Shown: positions 21,484 to 29,296, numbered from the stretch's first letter. The stretch: DNA of 29,639 nucleotides from Clostridiales bacterium (GCA_004553495.1 SFLE01000019.1:1-29639); one strand, 5' to 3'. The notes: generated from the sequence alone by a model not told the origin. Translations and numbers: made by a program.

Positions 21484-23001
21484 ATGAAAAGAAGAATTAT
21501 CGCGCTGCTGCTGGCAGTGCTCATGATGGCAAGTCTCTGCGCCTGCGGGAATGATGCCGACCGCGACGACGGCAAGAAGATACTGCGCGTTGCCGAGAGC
21601 TTTGCCTACCCCAGCCTCGATGCGCACAAGGAGTATTACGGCTGGTACACTTCCATTTACGGCATAACCGAGGCGCTGTTTGCTATGGGCGACGACAGCT
21701 CTGTGCTGCCCTGCCTCGCGGAAAAAGCCGAGGTCGGCAACGACGGTCTTACATGGACCGTAACGCTTAAAGACGGCATCTGCTTTTCAAACGGCACTGC
21801 TGTTACCGCCGACATGGTCATAAAAAACCTCAGGCGCGCGGGCGAGGAAAACATCCGCTTTGCGCAATTTGCGGGCTATGAATACACCGCTGTGAGCGAC
21901 ACGGCGCTGACCATAAAAACTTCCGATGTCTACCCCACGCTCATTAACGACCTTGCCTCGCCCGAGATGGCGATAATGGACCTCGACGCAACGACTGACT
22001 TTGACAGCGCTCCCATCGGCACGGGTCCGTTCGTCGTAAAAAGCTTTGAGCCCGAGGGCACCGTCGAGGTATCCAGAAACGATAACTACTGGGGCGGCGA
22101 TGTGAAGCTTGACGGAGCGATATTCTACTATATGCAGGATGACGAGTCAAAGCTCATGGCAATGCAGAATGACGAGATTGACTGTTACACGAGCGTTACC
22201 GCCGCCGCAAAGGAGATATTCGACGCATCCCCCGATAAATACACCGTGACAGACATTCCCGCAACAAGACTGCAATTTTATATGCTCAACCAAAACCGCC
22301 TGTCCGACAACATCCGCAAGGCGATAAACCTCACGGTGGACTGCGGTGCAATAGCTTCATATTTAAACGGCACCGTAACGGCGGCGGTCGGACCGTTCGG
22401 CACCTCGACGGCTTACGGCAAGGCTGTGAAGCCCGCCGTTGACACCACCGCTGCGAAAGCCGCGATAGAGGCGGAGGGCTACACCCTCGGTTCCGACGGC
22501 ATATATCAGAAAAATGGGCAGCCCCTGAAGCTAAATATATGCTACTACGCCGCACGCTCGCTCGACTCTCTCGCTCTCCTCATCCAGGAGCAGCTCAAAG
22601 CCATCGGCATCGACTCTACGCTTACCGTACAGGAGGACGCGGACGCTACCTATGTGGCCTCCGGCGATTACGACATCGCGCTCTACTGCATGATAGCGGA
22701 CAAAAACGGCGATCCATACTACTTCATCGACACCGTGCTGCGTCCCGACGGCTACTGGAAGTCGGCAGGCTTTGAAAGCACCGACGCCGCCAACCTCATA
22801 GCGCAGCTTGAGACCGAAACCAATACGGCAAAGCGCGCAGAGCTTGCAAACGAGATAATTCAGCTTGCCATAGACGACAACGCAATCGGCTGCGTCGGAC
22901 TGTTCAACAAGATAACCGTTGCGGCAAAGGGCGTAAGCGGAATATACGAGACCTACCCGTTCGATTTCTACCGCATAGGCGCAAACACCGACATAGTATA
23001 A
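21484..23001 (+). CDS. Nickel/peptide-type ABC transporter substrate-binding lipoprotein
   Basis: A 505-residue family 5 solute-binding protein (the NikA/OppA/DppA fold). The N-terminus is a lipoprotein signal: MKRRIIALLLAVLMMASLC followed by A and the lipidated Cys at residue 21. Next come LTWTVTLKDGICFSNGTAVTADMV and GTGPFVVKSFEPEGTVEVSRNDNYWGG in the usual family order. I choose ATG 21484 because GAGG lies just upstream; ATG 21472 is an alternative. It is on the short side for peptide binders, closer to nickel or chelate binders, but the ligand is not provable here. A strong hairpin follows its stop codon. Confidence 0.9.
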   Translation: MKRRIIALLLAVLMMASLCACGNDADRDDGKKILRVAESFAYPSLDAHKEYYGWYTSIYGITEALFAMGDDSSVLPCLAEKAEVGNDGLTWTVTLKDGICFSNGTAVTADMVIKNLRRAGEENIRFAQFAGYEYTAVSDTALTIKTSDVYPTLINDLASPEMAIMDLDATTDFDSAPIGTGPFVVKSFEPEGTVEVSRNDNYWGGDVKLDGAIFYYMQDDESKLMAMQNDEIDCYTSVTAAAKEIFDASPDKYTVTDIPATRLQFYMLNQNRLSDNIRKAINLTVDCGAIASYLNGTVTAAVGPFGTSTAYGKAVKPAVDTTAAKAAIEAEGYTLGSDGIYQKNGQPLKLNICYYAARSLDSLALLIQEQLKAIGIDSTLTVQEDADATYVASGDYDIALYCMIADKNGDPYYFIDTVLRPDGYWKSAGFESTDAANLIAQLETETNTAKRAELANEIIQLAIDDNAIGCVGLFNKITVAAKGVSGIYETYPFDFYRIGANTDIV

Positions 23002-23015
23002 AGCACTGATAAACC

Positions 23016-23049
23016 GACAGGAGCCCCATCCCCCCTTGGGGCTCCTGTC
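23016..23049 (+). other. Strong intercistronic hairpin between binding-protein and permease genes
   Basis: A perfect 13-bp GC-rich stem (23016-23028 with 23037-23049) around an 8-base loop with no T run after it. Such structures protect the 3' end of the upstream message or reduce downstream expression, so binding protein could be made in excess over the membrane parts. Confidence 0.75.
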
Positions 23050-23070
23050 TCCGAGCAGAGGTGAAAAGAC

Positions 23071-24000
23071 ATTAAAAAGTATATAGGAAAACGCCTGCTG
23101 CATCTTGTGATAATAGTCATAGGTCTGAGCTTTCTGACCTATCTTCTGATGTATATATCCCCCGGTGATCCTGCGCTTAAAAAGCTGAATGCGCAGGGCA
23201 TTACAGTTTCTGAGGAAACTCTCGCCGAGGCGCGGCATGATATGGGGCTGGACAAGCCGTTTCTCGTGCGCTACGGTCAGTGGCTTGCAGGAGCGCTTCA
23301 CGGCGACCTCGGCAATTCGTATAAGGACGGACTGCCGGTAGCGCAAAAACTCGTGCACGCACTGCGGTACACTCTCATTTTAAGCTCTGCGAGCCTTGCG
23401 CTGGCGCTCATAGTCGCCGTTCCGCTCGCCGTTCTCACCGCCGTGCGGAAAAACGGCGTTTTCGACTATATCGTGCGGTTTCTGAGCTTTATCGGCAATT
23501 CCATGCCGAATTTTCTCATATCGGTTCTGCTGATGTACTTTCTGTGCGTTAAGCTCAAGCTCCTGCCGGTCATAGCCGACGAGAGCGTAAGAGGGCTGAT
23601 CCTCCCCTGCCTTGCGCTGTCTATCCCGATATGCGCGCAGTTTATCCGCCAGTTCCGCGCGGAGATACTCGAGCAGCTCGGGCGCGAATATGTCGCGGGC
23701 GCGGTATCGCGCGGGGTAAAGCCCTCGGTGATACTGTTTAAAAATGTTCTGCACAATGCCGCGATACCTATTCTGACGATAATCGCACTGTCGGTAGGCA
23801 CGCTGCTCGGCGGCAGCGTCGTTGTTGAAACTATATTCCGCTGGCAGGGTCTCGGAAAGCTCGTCATGGATGCGATAACCGCGCGCGATTACCCCGTTAT
23901 ACAGGGGTTTGTTATATTCACGAGCTGCGTTTATGTGCTCATAAACCTGCTTACCGACCTTTGCTACCGCAGGCTCGACCCGCGCATCGAGGAGGTTTGA
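23071..24000 (+). CDS. ABC transporter permease 1 (NikB/OppB-like), apparent AUU start
   Basis: A permease of about 309 residues with six hydrophobic segments and the EAA-type loop EQLGREYVAGAVSRGVKPSV before HNAAIPIL. A stop (TGA 23062-23064) lies just upstream in frame, and no ATG, GTG or TTG occurs before GTG 23107. The family N-terminus (M)KKYIGKRLLHLVIIVIGLSF is encoded exactly from ATT 23071, and GAGGTG sits 8 bases before it. Starting at GTG 23107 would remove the basic N-terminus and has no ribosome binding site. I therefore annotate an AUU start, accepting that a single-base sequence error is possible. Confidence 0.85.
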   Translation: MKKYIGKRLLHLVIIVIGLSFLTYLLMYISPGDPALKKLNAQGITVSEETLAEARHDMGLDKPFLVRYGQWLAGALHGDLGNSYKDGLPVAQKLVHALRYTLILSSASLALALIVAVPLAVLTAVRKNGVFDYIVRFLSFIGNSMPNFLISVLLMYFLCVKLKLLPVIADESVRGLILPCLALSIPICAQFIRQFRAEILEQLGREYVAGAVSRGVKPSVILFKNVLHNAAIPILTIIALSVGTLLGGSVVVETIFRWQGLGKLVMDAITARDYPVIQGFVIFTSCVYVLINLLTDLCYRRLDPRIEEV

Positions 24001-24002
24001 GT

Positions 24003-24842
24003 ATGAAGAACACCTCTCCCCTCGCTCCGCGCAGAAAAAGCCGCACCGCGCTCACGGTATTTCTCGTGCTCGCGGCGGCGCTTGTTATAATAAGCATTCT
24101 CGCGCCGTTTATAGCTCCCAACGACCCGAACGCGACCAGCGCCGCAAATATAAACGCAGCACCCGACGGCGATTACCCTCTCGGCACCGACCGCTACGGC
24201 AGGTGCGTTTTCTCGCGCGTTCTCATGGGTGCGCAGACCTCGATATTCTCAGCCGTCATACTCGTTGCCGCGACATTTGTCGTCGGCACCGCTCTCGGCA
24301 TGATAGCCGGATGGTACGGCGGCAGGATCGACAGCATTATAATGCGCCTTGCCGATATAATGCTCGCGTTCCCGCAGATGGTACTCGCCATTGCGGTCGC
24401 CGGTATACTCGGCGGCGGCATGGTGAATGCCATGCTCTCAATGGGCATTTCCGGCTGGACGCTTTATGCCCGACTTGCCCGCGCGCAGGTAATATCGCTC
24501 AAAAAAGAGGCGTTTATAAGCGCAGCGCGGCTCTCGGGCTGCTCGGGTCCGAAGATAATGCTCAAATATCTTCTGCCGTGTATGCTCGGCGCGCTCATCG
24601 TGAATGCCGCAACTCGGCTCGGCACCATGATGATAGGCATTGCCGGACTATCGTTTCTCGGCATAGGTGTTACCGAGCCTCACGCGGAATGGGGCAGCAT
24701 GATAAACCAGTCGCGCGCGTATATGCAGCTTGCGCCTTGGGCGACTCTCGCCCCCGCGGGTGCGACGGTTTTGACGGTGATGATATTTAACTGCCTCGGC
24801 GATGCCCTGCGCGACTATCTTGATGTGGAGGCGGTCAAATGA
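24003..24842 (+). CDS. ABC transporter permease 2 (NikC/OppC-like)
   Basis: A 279-residue permease. The N-terminal helix is TALTVFLVLAAALVIISILAP, followed by FIAPNDPNATSA and YPLGTDRYGRCVFSRVLMGA, the hallmark of OppC/NikC proteins. The EAA loop reads EAFISAARLSGCSGPKIM before LKYLLPCMLG. The frame is open further upstream, but ATG 24003 has AGGAGG 8 bases before it. It follows permease 1 by 2 bases and overlaps the first ATPase gene by 4 (ATGA). Confidence 0.93.
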   Translation: MKNTSPLAPRRKSRTALTVFLVLAAALVIISILAPFIAPNDPNATSAANINAAPDGDYPLGTDRYGRCVFSRVLMGAQTSIFSAVILVAATFVVGTALGMIAGWYGGRIDSIIMRLADIMLAFPQMVLAIAVAGILGGGMVNAMLSMGISGWTLYARLARAQVISLKKEAFISAARLSGCSGPKIMLKYLLPCMLGALIVNAATRLGTMMIGIAGLSFLGIGVTEPHAEWGSMINQSRAYMQLAPWATLAPAGATVLTVMIFNCLGDALRDYLDVEAVK

Positions 24843-25714
24843 ATAACGGCAGCATCCTCACCCTCGATAAGCTCAGCGCCGGATACGGCACGGGAGATGT
24901 AATATCCGAGGTTTCATTTTCACTGCGGCAGGACGAGATACTCTGCATCGCCGGTCAGTCCGGCTGCGGAAAATCAACGCTTCTGCGCGCTATAATGGGC
25001 GTTTTCGACCTGCCGGAGATCACCGGCGGCAGCATAACGCTCAACGGCACGGTGCTGACCGAGCTTCCGAAAAAGCAGCGGCGCGAGCTCTCAACGCGCA
25101 GCATGGGGCTCATATTCCAGAACCCAGGCGCTGCATTCAACCCCATACGCAGCTACGAAAAGCAGTTCCGCGAGGCGCTGTCGGGTTGCGGAAAATACGA
25201 CAAAAGCACATTTAACGCCGTTGTTGAGGAGGTATTCTCCCGCCTCGGGCTCGGCGATGCCAAGCGCATACTCCGCTCATGCCCGTATGAGATGAGCGGC
25301 GGCATGAACCAGCGCATAGCCATTGCCCTTACCATGCTCATGGGTCAGCGGCTCCTGCTTGCCGACGAGCCCACGAGCGCGCTCGACGCCGGAATACGCC
25401 GCCAAGTCGCCGACGAGATAAAGCTCCTGCGCGACGAAAACGGCGTTTCGGTGATCGCTGTGACGCACGATCTTGCGCTGGCGCGGTATATCGCCGACCG
25501 CGTTGCGATAATGCTCGGCGGCAGGATAGTCGAGCTCGGCAGCAGCGAGGATGTTATCTCTGCTCCGGCGCACCCGTACACCCGCGCGCTCATCGGCGCG
25601 GCCGCGCAGCTCGGCGGCAGTCTGCCGGAGTTTCACGGCGCAGACTTCAGCCTTGAGGGCACCCTGCGCGAGGTGGCATCCGGTCATTTTGTTCTGACGG
25701 AGGGCTCGGCATGA
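24839..25714 (+). CDS. ABC transporter ATPase 1 (NikD/OppD-like)
   Basis: A 291-residue cytosolic ATPase that powers uptake. Walker A is GQSGCGKST, the Q-loop region is LIFQNPGAAFNPI, the signature is MSGGMNQR, Walker B is LLLADEPTSALD and the switch is VTHDLALA. The C-terminal part has the HPYTRALIGAA motif of oligopeptide/nickel importers, but the cysteine-rich FeS-like tail of OppD is absent. The signature Q is replaced by M (SGGMNQR), a common variant. It overlaps both neighbours by 4 bases. GGAGG lies 8 bases before the start. Confidence 0.93.
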   Translation: MNNGSILTLDKLSAGYGTGDVISEVSFSLRQDEILCIAGQSGCGKSTLLRAIMGVFDLPEITGGSITLNGTVLTELPKKQRRELSTRSMGLIFQNPGAAFNPIRSYEKQFREALSGCGKYDKSTFNAVVEEVFSRLGLGDAKRILRSCPYEMSGGMNQRIAIALTMLMGQRLLLADEPTSALDAGIRRQVADEIKLLRDENGVSVIAVTHDLALARYIADRVAIMLGGRIVELGSSEDVISAPAHPYTRALIGAAAQLGGSLPEFHGADFSLEGTLREVASGHFVLTEGSA

Positions 25715-26445
25715 AACCATTGCTCGAGGTAACAGACCTCAAAAAAAGCTACGGCGGACTGTGCGCTCTCGGCGGCGTGAGCCTTGAAGTGCACACCGCG
25801 GAGATACTCGGCATAGTCGGGCGCTCCGGCTGCGGCAAATCAACGCTTCTGCGCATAATATGCGGGCTTGAGAAAGCTGACGGCGGCAGCATAACGCTCG
25901 ACGGCGTACCGCTCGGCACCCACCGCAGCATCGAAAGCCTGCGGCGTATGCAGATGGTATTTCAGGATGCCTCCGGCTCGCTGCATCCGCGCAAAACGGT
26001 GCGCAGCTCCATAAATGACGCTGCCCGCAGCCTGATGGGGCGGGCGTTTGACCCAAAGCTCGACGAGCTGTGCGGCTCGGTCGGACTGGACAGCGAGCTT
26101 CTTGACCGGTACCCTCGCACGCTCAGCGGCGGTCAGTGCCAGCGGTTTGCGATAGCGCGCGCGATAGTATCCTCGCCGGAGATACTGCTGTGCGACGAGG
26201 CGACCAGCGCGCTGGATGTGACCTCGCAGGCGCAGGTGCTGCGGCTGCTGGCATCGCTCAGGGACGACAGGGGCACCGCAATAGTTTTCGTTTCGCACGA
26301 TCTGGCTGTCGTCAGTTGTCTGTGCGACCGCATAATAGTCATGGATAACGGCGGCATCGTCGAGCATGGCAGCACCCGCGAGGTGCTAGAAAACCCGCGG
26401 GAGGATTACACAAAAGAACTCATCTTATCAATAATGAGGCTGTAA
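25711..26445 (+). CDS. ABC transporter ATPase 2 (NikE/OppF-like)
   Basis: A 244-residue partner ATPase. Walker A is GRSGCGKST, the Q-loop region is MVFQDASGSLHPRKTV, the signature is LSGGQCQR, Walker B is LLCDEATSALDV and the switch is VSHDLAVV. The length without a long C-terminal domain is closer to NikE than to OppF. It overlaps ATPase 1 by 4 bases, so the pair is made in equal amounts. Short stretches of DNA around Walker A are almost identical to those in ATPase 1. Confidence 0.93.
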   Translation: MKPLLEVTDLKKSYGGLCALGGVSLEVHTAEILGIVGRSGCGKSTLLRIICGLEKADGGSITLDGVPLGTHRSIESLRRMQMVFQDASGSLHPRKTVRSSINDAARSLMGRAFDPKLDELCGSVGLDSELLDRYPRTLSGGQCQRFAIARAIVSSPEILLCDEATSALDVTSQAQVLRLLASLRDDRGTAIVFVSHDLAVVSCLCDRIIVMDNGGIVEHGSTREVLENPREDYTKELILSIMRL

Positions 26446-26446
26446 C

Positions 26447-27364
26447 ATGAAAAAGACTACCGAATTTGTACCGGTTACCGGCACGCGGCTGAGCTATCCG
26501 GAAACCGTTATATACGGTGCGCATGCTGGTAAGCGTGTGACCGTTTCCGCCGGCGTCCACTGCCGTGAATATGTCGGCATACAAGCCGTTACCGAGCTTG
26601 CGCAGGCGCTTTCCCCCGAGGATATATGCGGCGAGCTCCATCTCGTCCATGCCTTCAACTATGACGGACTGATCTGCCGCTGCTCGGATGTTTTCCCGTC
26701 AGACGGGAAAAACCTGAACCGCGTTTTCCCCGGCACAGTATGCGGTACCGACGCCGAAAAGCTTGCCGCTTTTCTTGAGGAGCGCGTTATACGGCGCTGC
26801 GACGCCATTATCGACCTTCACTCCGGCGGCGGATATGAGTACCTGACTCCGCACATTTATTTTCACGGTGCGGCCGCTCCGGAGGTATGCGAAAGATCGC
26901 GTGAGATGGCGATGTATGCAGGCGTTGAATACGCCGTACGCTCTCAGGCTAAAAACGGCTTTTACAGCCATGCCGGAACCTGCGGCGTTCCGGCGGTTTT
27001 GATAGAGCGTGGCGGATGCGGGCTGTGGACAGACGCAGAGGTGAGCGCCGATATAGCCGATGTGAAGAACATTCTCAGGTACCTCGGCGTGTTGTGCGAC
27101 GGCGTAGATCCTATTAAAATGTCGCCGCGGGTATTTGACCGTGGGATCTACATAGATGCCCCCGTCAGCGGTTGCTGGTATCCGGCAAAGCGCGTCGGGG
27201 ACAGGGTGAACGTCGGAGACAGTCTCGGCAGGATATGTGATATATTCGGGCATCCGCTGCATGACGAGCGTGCCGAATTTGACGGCATCGTGTTGTACCA
27301 GACCGCTTCGCTCGGCATAGAAAAGAACTGTCCCATGGTGGCATACGCAGTGGAAAGAGGATAG
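26447..27364 (+). CDS. Zinc hydrolase, succinylglutamate desuccinylase/aspartoacylase family
   Basis: A 305-residue metallo-hydrolase of the carboxypeptidase-like AspA/AstE group. Zinc ligands are H38 and E41 in SAGVHCREYVG and H125 in IIDLHSGGGY; the substrate-binding NLNRVFPG (89-96) and the catalytic Glu in LIERGG (E187) are present. GVHCREY resembles the HxRE of M14 carboxypeptidases. The C-terminal ~90 residues form a small beta domain (DAPVSGCWYPAKRVGDRVNVG). The family removes acyl groups from amino acids. In this operon it probably cleaves an amide in the imported compound. It starts 1 base after ATPase 2. Confidence 0.85.
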   Translation: MKKTTEFVPVTGTRLSYPETVIYGAHAGKRVTVSAGVHCREYVGIQAVTELAQALSPEDICGELHLVHAFNYDGLICRCSDVFPSDGKNLNRVFPGTVCGTDAEKLAAFLEERVIRRCDAIIDLHSGGGYEYLTPHIYFHGAAAPEVCERSREMAMYAGVEYAVRSQAKNGFYSHAGTCGVPAVLIERGGCGLWTDAEVSADIADVKNILRYLGVLCDGVDPIKMSPRVFDRGIYIDAPVSGCWYPAKRVGDRVNVGDSLGRICDIFGHPLHDERAEFDGIVLYQTASLGIEKNCPMVAYAVERG

Positions 27365-27367
27365 AAA

Positions 27368-28102
27368 ATGAAGGTTACGGAAAACGAGGTACAGGAGTAC
27401 TGGACGGTGCGCGCACACGATTTCGGCGTTGTGCGGCGCAATGAGATATGCGACGACATCAGTCTGCGCTGGGCGGCGGAGCTCAAGGCACATTTGCCCG
27501 AAGGTAGGCGGCTGCGCATACTCGATGCCGGCACCGGCACGGGGTATTTTGCCGTGCTGCTGGCTGAACTGGGGCACGAGGTCACCGGCATTGACCTGAC
27601 CCCCGCCATGATAGACGAGGCAAGAGCGCTTGCGCGCGACCGAGGCGTTGACGCCTCATTCGCCGTGATGGACGCACAGGAGCCGAGCTTTGCCGACGGA
27701 AGCTTTGACGCCGTTGTTTCGCGAAACCTCACATGGACGCTGCCGGAGCCGGAGAAAGCATACGCGCAGTGGCTGCGGGTGCTGCGCTCAGGCGGAGTGC
27801 TTTTAAACTTTGACGCAAGCTATGCCGATAATGTGCGGAACAACGCCAAAAATGACACGCACCTGCCGAAAGGCAAGGTATATGGTCATTGCGGCATAAC
27901 GCCGGAGCTGGAATCGGAAAACGCGCGGATAACGCTCGGCATGCCGATGAGCGCCCGCCGCCGACCGGACTGGGATGTTGCGTTTCTCCGCTCGCTCGGC
28001 GCTGAAAAATGCGAGAGCGACGAGACCGCGGGAAAACGCATACTTCTGCAAAACGACCTTGCGGACGCTCCCATGTTCCTCATAAAAGCTATAAAAAAAT
28101 GA
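27368..28102 (+). CDS. Class I SAM-dependent methyltransferase (operon copy 2)
   Basis: A 244-residue paralogue of the first gene in the operon. It aligns without shifts at the N-terminus (EYWTVRAHDF; motif I ILDAGTGTGYFA at 51-62), shares SRNLTWTLPEP, KAYAQWLRVLRSGGVLLNFD and the final FLIKAIK. The middle region (about 150-200) differs from copy 1, where substrate specificity would lie. GAGG lies 7 bases before the ATG, 3 bases after the hydrolase stop. It ends at a strong terminator. The substrate is unknown. Confidence 0.85.
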   Translation: MKVTENEVQEYWTVRAHDFGVVRRNEICDDISLRWAAELKAHLPEGRRLRILDAGTGTGYFAVLLAELGHEVTGIDLTPAMIDEARALARDRGVDASFAVMDAQEPSFADGSFDAVVSRNLTWTLPEPEKAYAQWLRVLRSGGVLLNFDASYADNVRNNAKNDTHLPKGKVYGHCGITPELESENARITLGMPMSARRRPDWDVAFLRSLGAEKCESDETAGKRILLQNDLADAPMFLIKAIKK

Positions 28103-28123
28103 CCGCTTTGCGGTCATTTTTTT
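28093..28123. terminator. Shared bidirectional terminator at the end of the transporter operon
   Basis: A 14-bp stem (28093-28106 with 28110-28123) with a 3-base loop and A/T runs at both ends. It serves the operon on the plus strand and the MGMT-family gene on the minus strand, whose stop overlaps it. Confidence 0.9.
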
Positions 28124-28421
28124 ATATTCTGTGTTTCATATCAACATTTCCGTTGGACTTGAATGTTACGCCCTCCTGCTCGAGCAGTCTGCGCTGGTCG
28201 GCAAAGCTGGGTGCAAGCCGTCCCTGAGAGGAGACGACGCGGTGGCACGGGTACTGCCCGTACAGCTCCGCGCGGCTGAGTATCTTCCCGACGAGGCGGG
28301 CGTTTCGCGGTCTGCCGATGAGCTCCGCAATCTGCCCGTAGCTTGCCACTCGCCCCTCCGGTATCTCGCCGACAACGGACAGCACCTCATACGCCAGCTC
28401 ATCATCAAGCACGCTCTTCAC
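28122..28421 (-). CDS. MGMT-family (methylated-DNA alkyltransferase-like) protein, short form with active Cys
   Basis: A 99-residue protein equal to the C-terminal DNA-binding domain of O6-alkylguanine alkyltransferases: IPEGRVASYGQIAELIGRPR, NARLVGKILSR and the active-site motif PCHRVV with Cys at 59. Most short family members of this size are alkyltransferase-like proteins with Trp in place of that Cys, so keeping Cys suggests repair activity may remain. I choose GTG 28421 because GGGGAG lies 8 bases upstream; TTG 28427 is too close to it. Confidence 0.85.
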   Translation of the reverse strand: MKSVLDDELAYEVLSVVGEIPEGRVASYGQIAELIGRPRNARLVGKILSRAELYGQYPCHRVVSSQGRLAPSFADQRRLLEQEGVTFKSNGNVDMKHRI

Positions 28422-28460
28422 GGGCAACTCTCCCCTTTCGGGTTAAGGATACCACACCGC

Positions 28461-28631
28461 TCAGATGCTTTGCAACAGCAAAAGCGCAGAAACTATACAG
28501 ACAACGGCTCCGACGGCGCTTACAACGCCGTATATTTTCTTCGACTCAGCGTCATGCTTCTGCATATAATTTTCTTGTTTAGTGTCGGATACTTTCTGAC
28601 CGCATTCCGATTTGCCCGAGCGGATACACCA
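28461..28631 (-). pseudogene. Possible remnant of a zinc-ribbon/single-helix membrane protein
   Basis: The minus-strand frame is open for 56 codons between stops. It reads GKSECGQKVSDTKQ, resembling the CPxCGxxVSD zinc-ribbon start of small membrane proteins but with one Cys and Pro missing, then a hydrophobic helix GVVSAVGAVVCIVSALLLLQ and a stop at 28461-28463. The only ATG in frame (28563-28565) would give 34 residues and has no clear ribosome binding site. I judge it a decayed gene; a small membrane peptide remains possible. Confidence 0.35.
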
Positions 28632-28697
28632 TTACCGTGACGCACGACGGATATTCTGTTGTTCGCAAAAAGCTTAACTCTATTTGCTATAGTTATC

Positions 28698-28727
28698 TTG
28701 ACGCAGATTAAATTTATATGCTATACT
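28698..28727 (+). promoter_or_regulatory. Promoter of the XRE regulator gene
   Basis: TTGACG (28698-28703), an 18-base spacer and TATACT (28722-28727) with an extended TG (28719-28720), in AT-rich sequence. Confidence 0.7.
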
Positions 28728-28740
28728 GATTGTACAGTAT
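28723..28740 (+). promoter_or_regulatory. Inverted repeat over the -10 box (candidate operator)
   Basis: ATACTG (28723-28728) and CAGTAT (28735-28740) form a perfect inverted repeat with 6 bases between. It covers the -10 box and the predicted transcript start, the position expected for autorepression by the XRE protein just downstream. Confidence 0.5.
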
Positions 28741-28762
28741 CAAAACGAGGAGCGTAATCGCT

Positions 28763-29296
28763 ATGGCAATCGGTGAGAGAATTCGGTTCTTCCGCAATTT
28801 GCGGGGAATGACACAAAAATACTTGGGACAGATGGTCGGTTTCCCGGAAAAGACCGCCGATGTCCGCATGGCTCAGTATGAATCCGGCAGCAGAACGCCA
28901 AAGGAAGATTTGGTGAATGCTCTTGCGAATGTTCTGGAGGTTTCTCCTTTGGCTTTGCGCATCCCCGACATTGACAGCGATCTTGGCTTTATCCATACGC
29001 TTTTTGCTGTCGAGGACATTTATGGTGTCAGAGCGGAAAAACAGGGAGACGAAGTACATATCGTCTTTGATGGCAGCAGGCGCACAATGGACGAGTCCGT
29101 TTTCAAAATGCTTTCTGCATGGGCTGACCAGTCTGACAAGCTCAGAAAGGGAGAGGTCAGCAAAGACCAGTATGACCGTTGGCGTTATACATTCCCGGCA
29201 GAGGACACCACCCAGCTTTGGGCGAAAGTTCCTTCCCAAGCGCTCAGCGATATGCTCGTTGAGGCTTTGAAAACTGACAAGGAGGAATTAAAATGA
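28763..29296 (+). CDS. XRE-family helix-turn-helix regulator
   Basis: A 177-residue protein. Residues 1-65 form the Cro/CI-type HTH: GERIRFFRNLRGMTQKYLGQ, RMAQYESGSRTPKEDLVNAL, then NVLEVSPLAL. The remaining ~110 residues are a second region (IHTLFAVEDIYGVRAEK, FKMLSAWADQSDKLRKGEVS) found in regulators of mobile elements; I assign no ligand. The start is ATG 28763 (GAGGAG upstream) rather than the earlier in-frame codon, which lies in the transcript start region. It overlaps the next gene by 4 bases. GC content is lower than in the rest of the window. Confidence 0.85.
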   Translation: MAIGERIRFFRNLRGMTQKYLGQMVGFPEKTADVRMAQYESGSRTPKEDLVNALANVLEVSPLALRIPDIDSDLGFIHTLFAVEDIYGVRAEKQGDEVHIVFDGSRRTMDESVFKMLSAWADQSDKLRKGEVSKDQYDRWRYTFPAEDTTQLWAKVPSQALSDMLVEALKTDKEELK

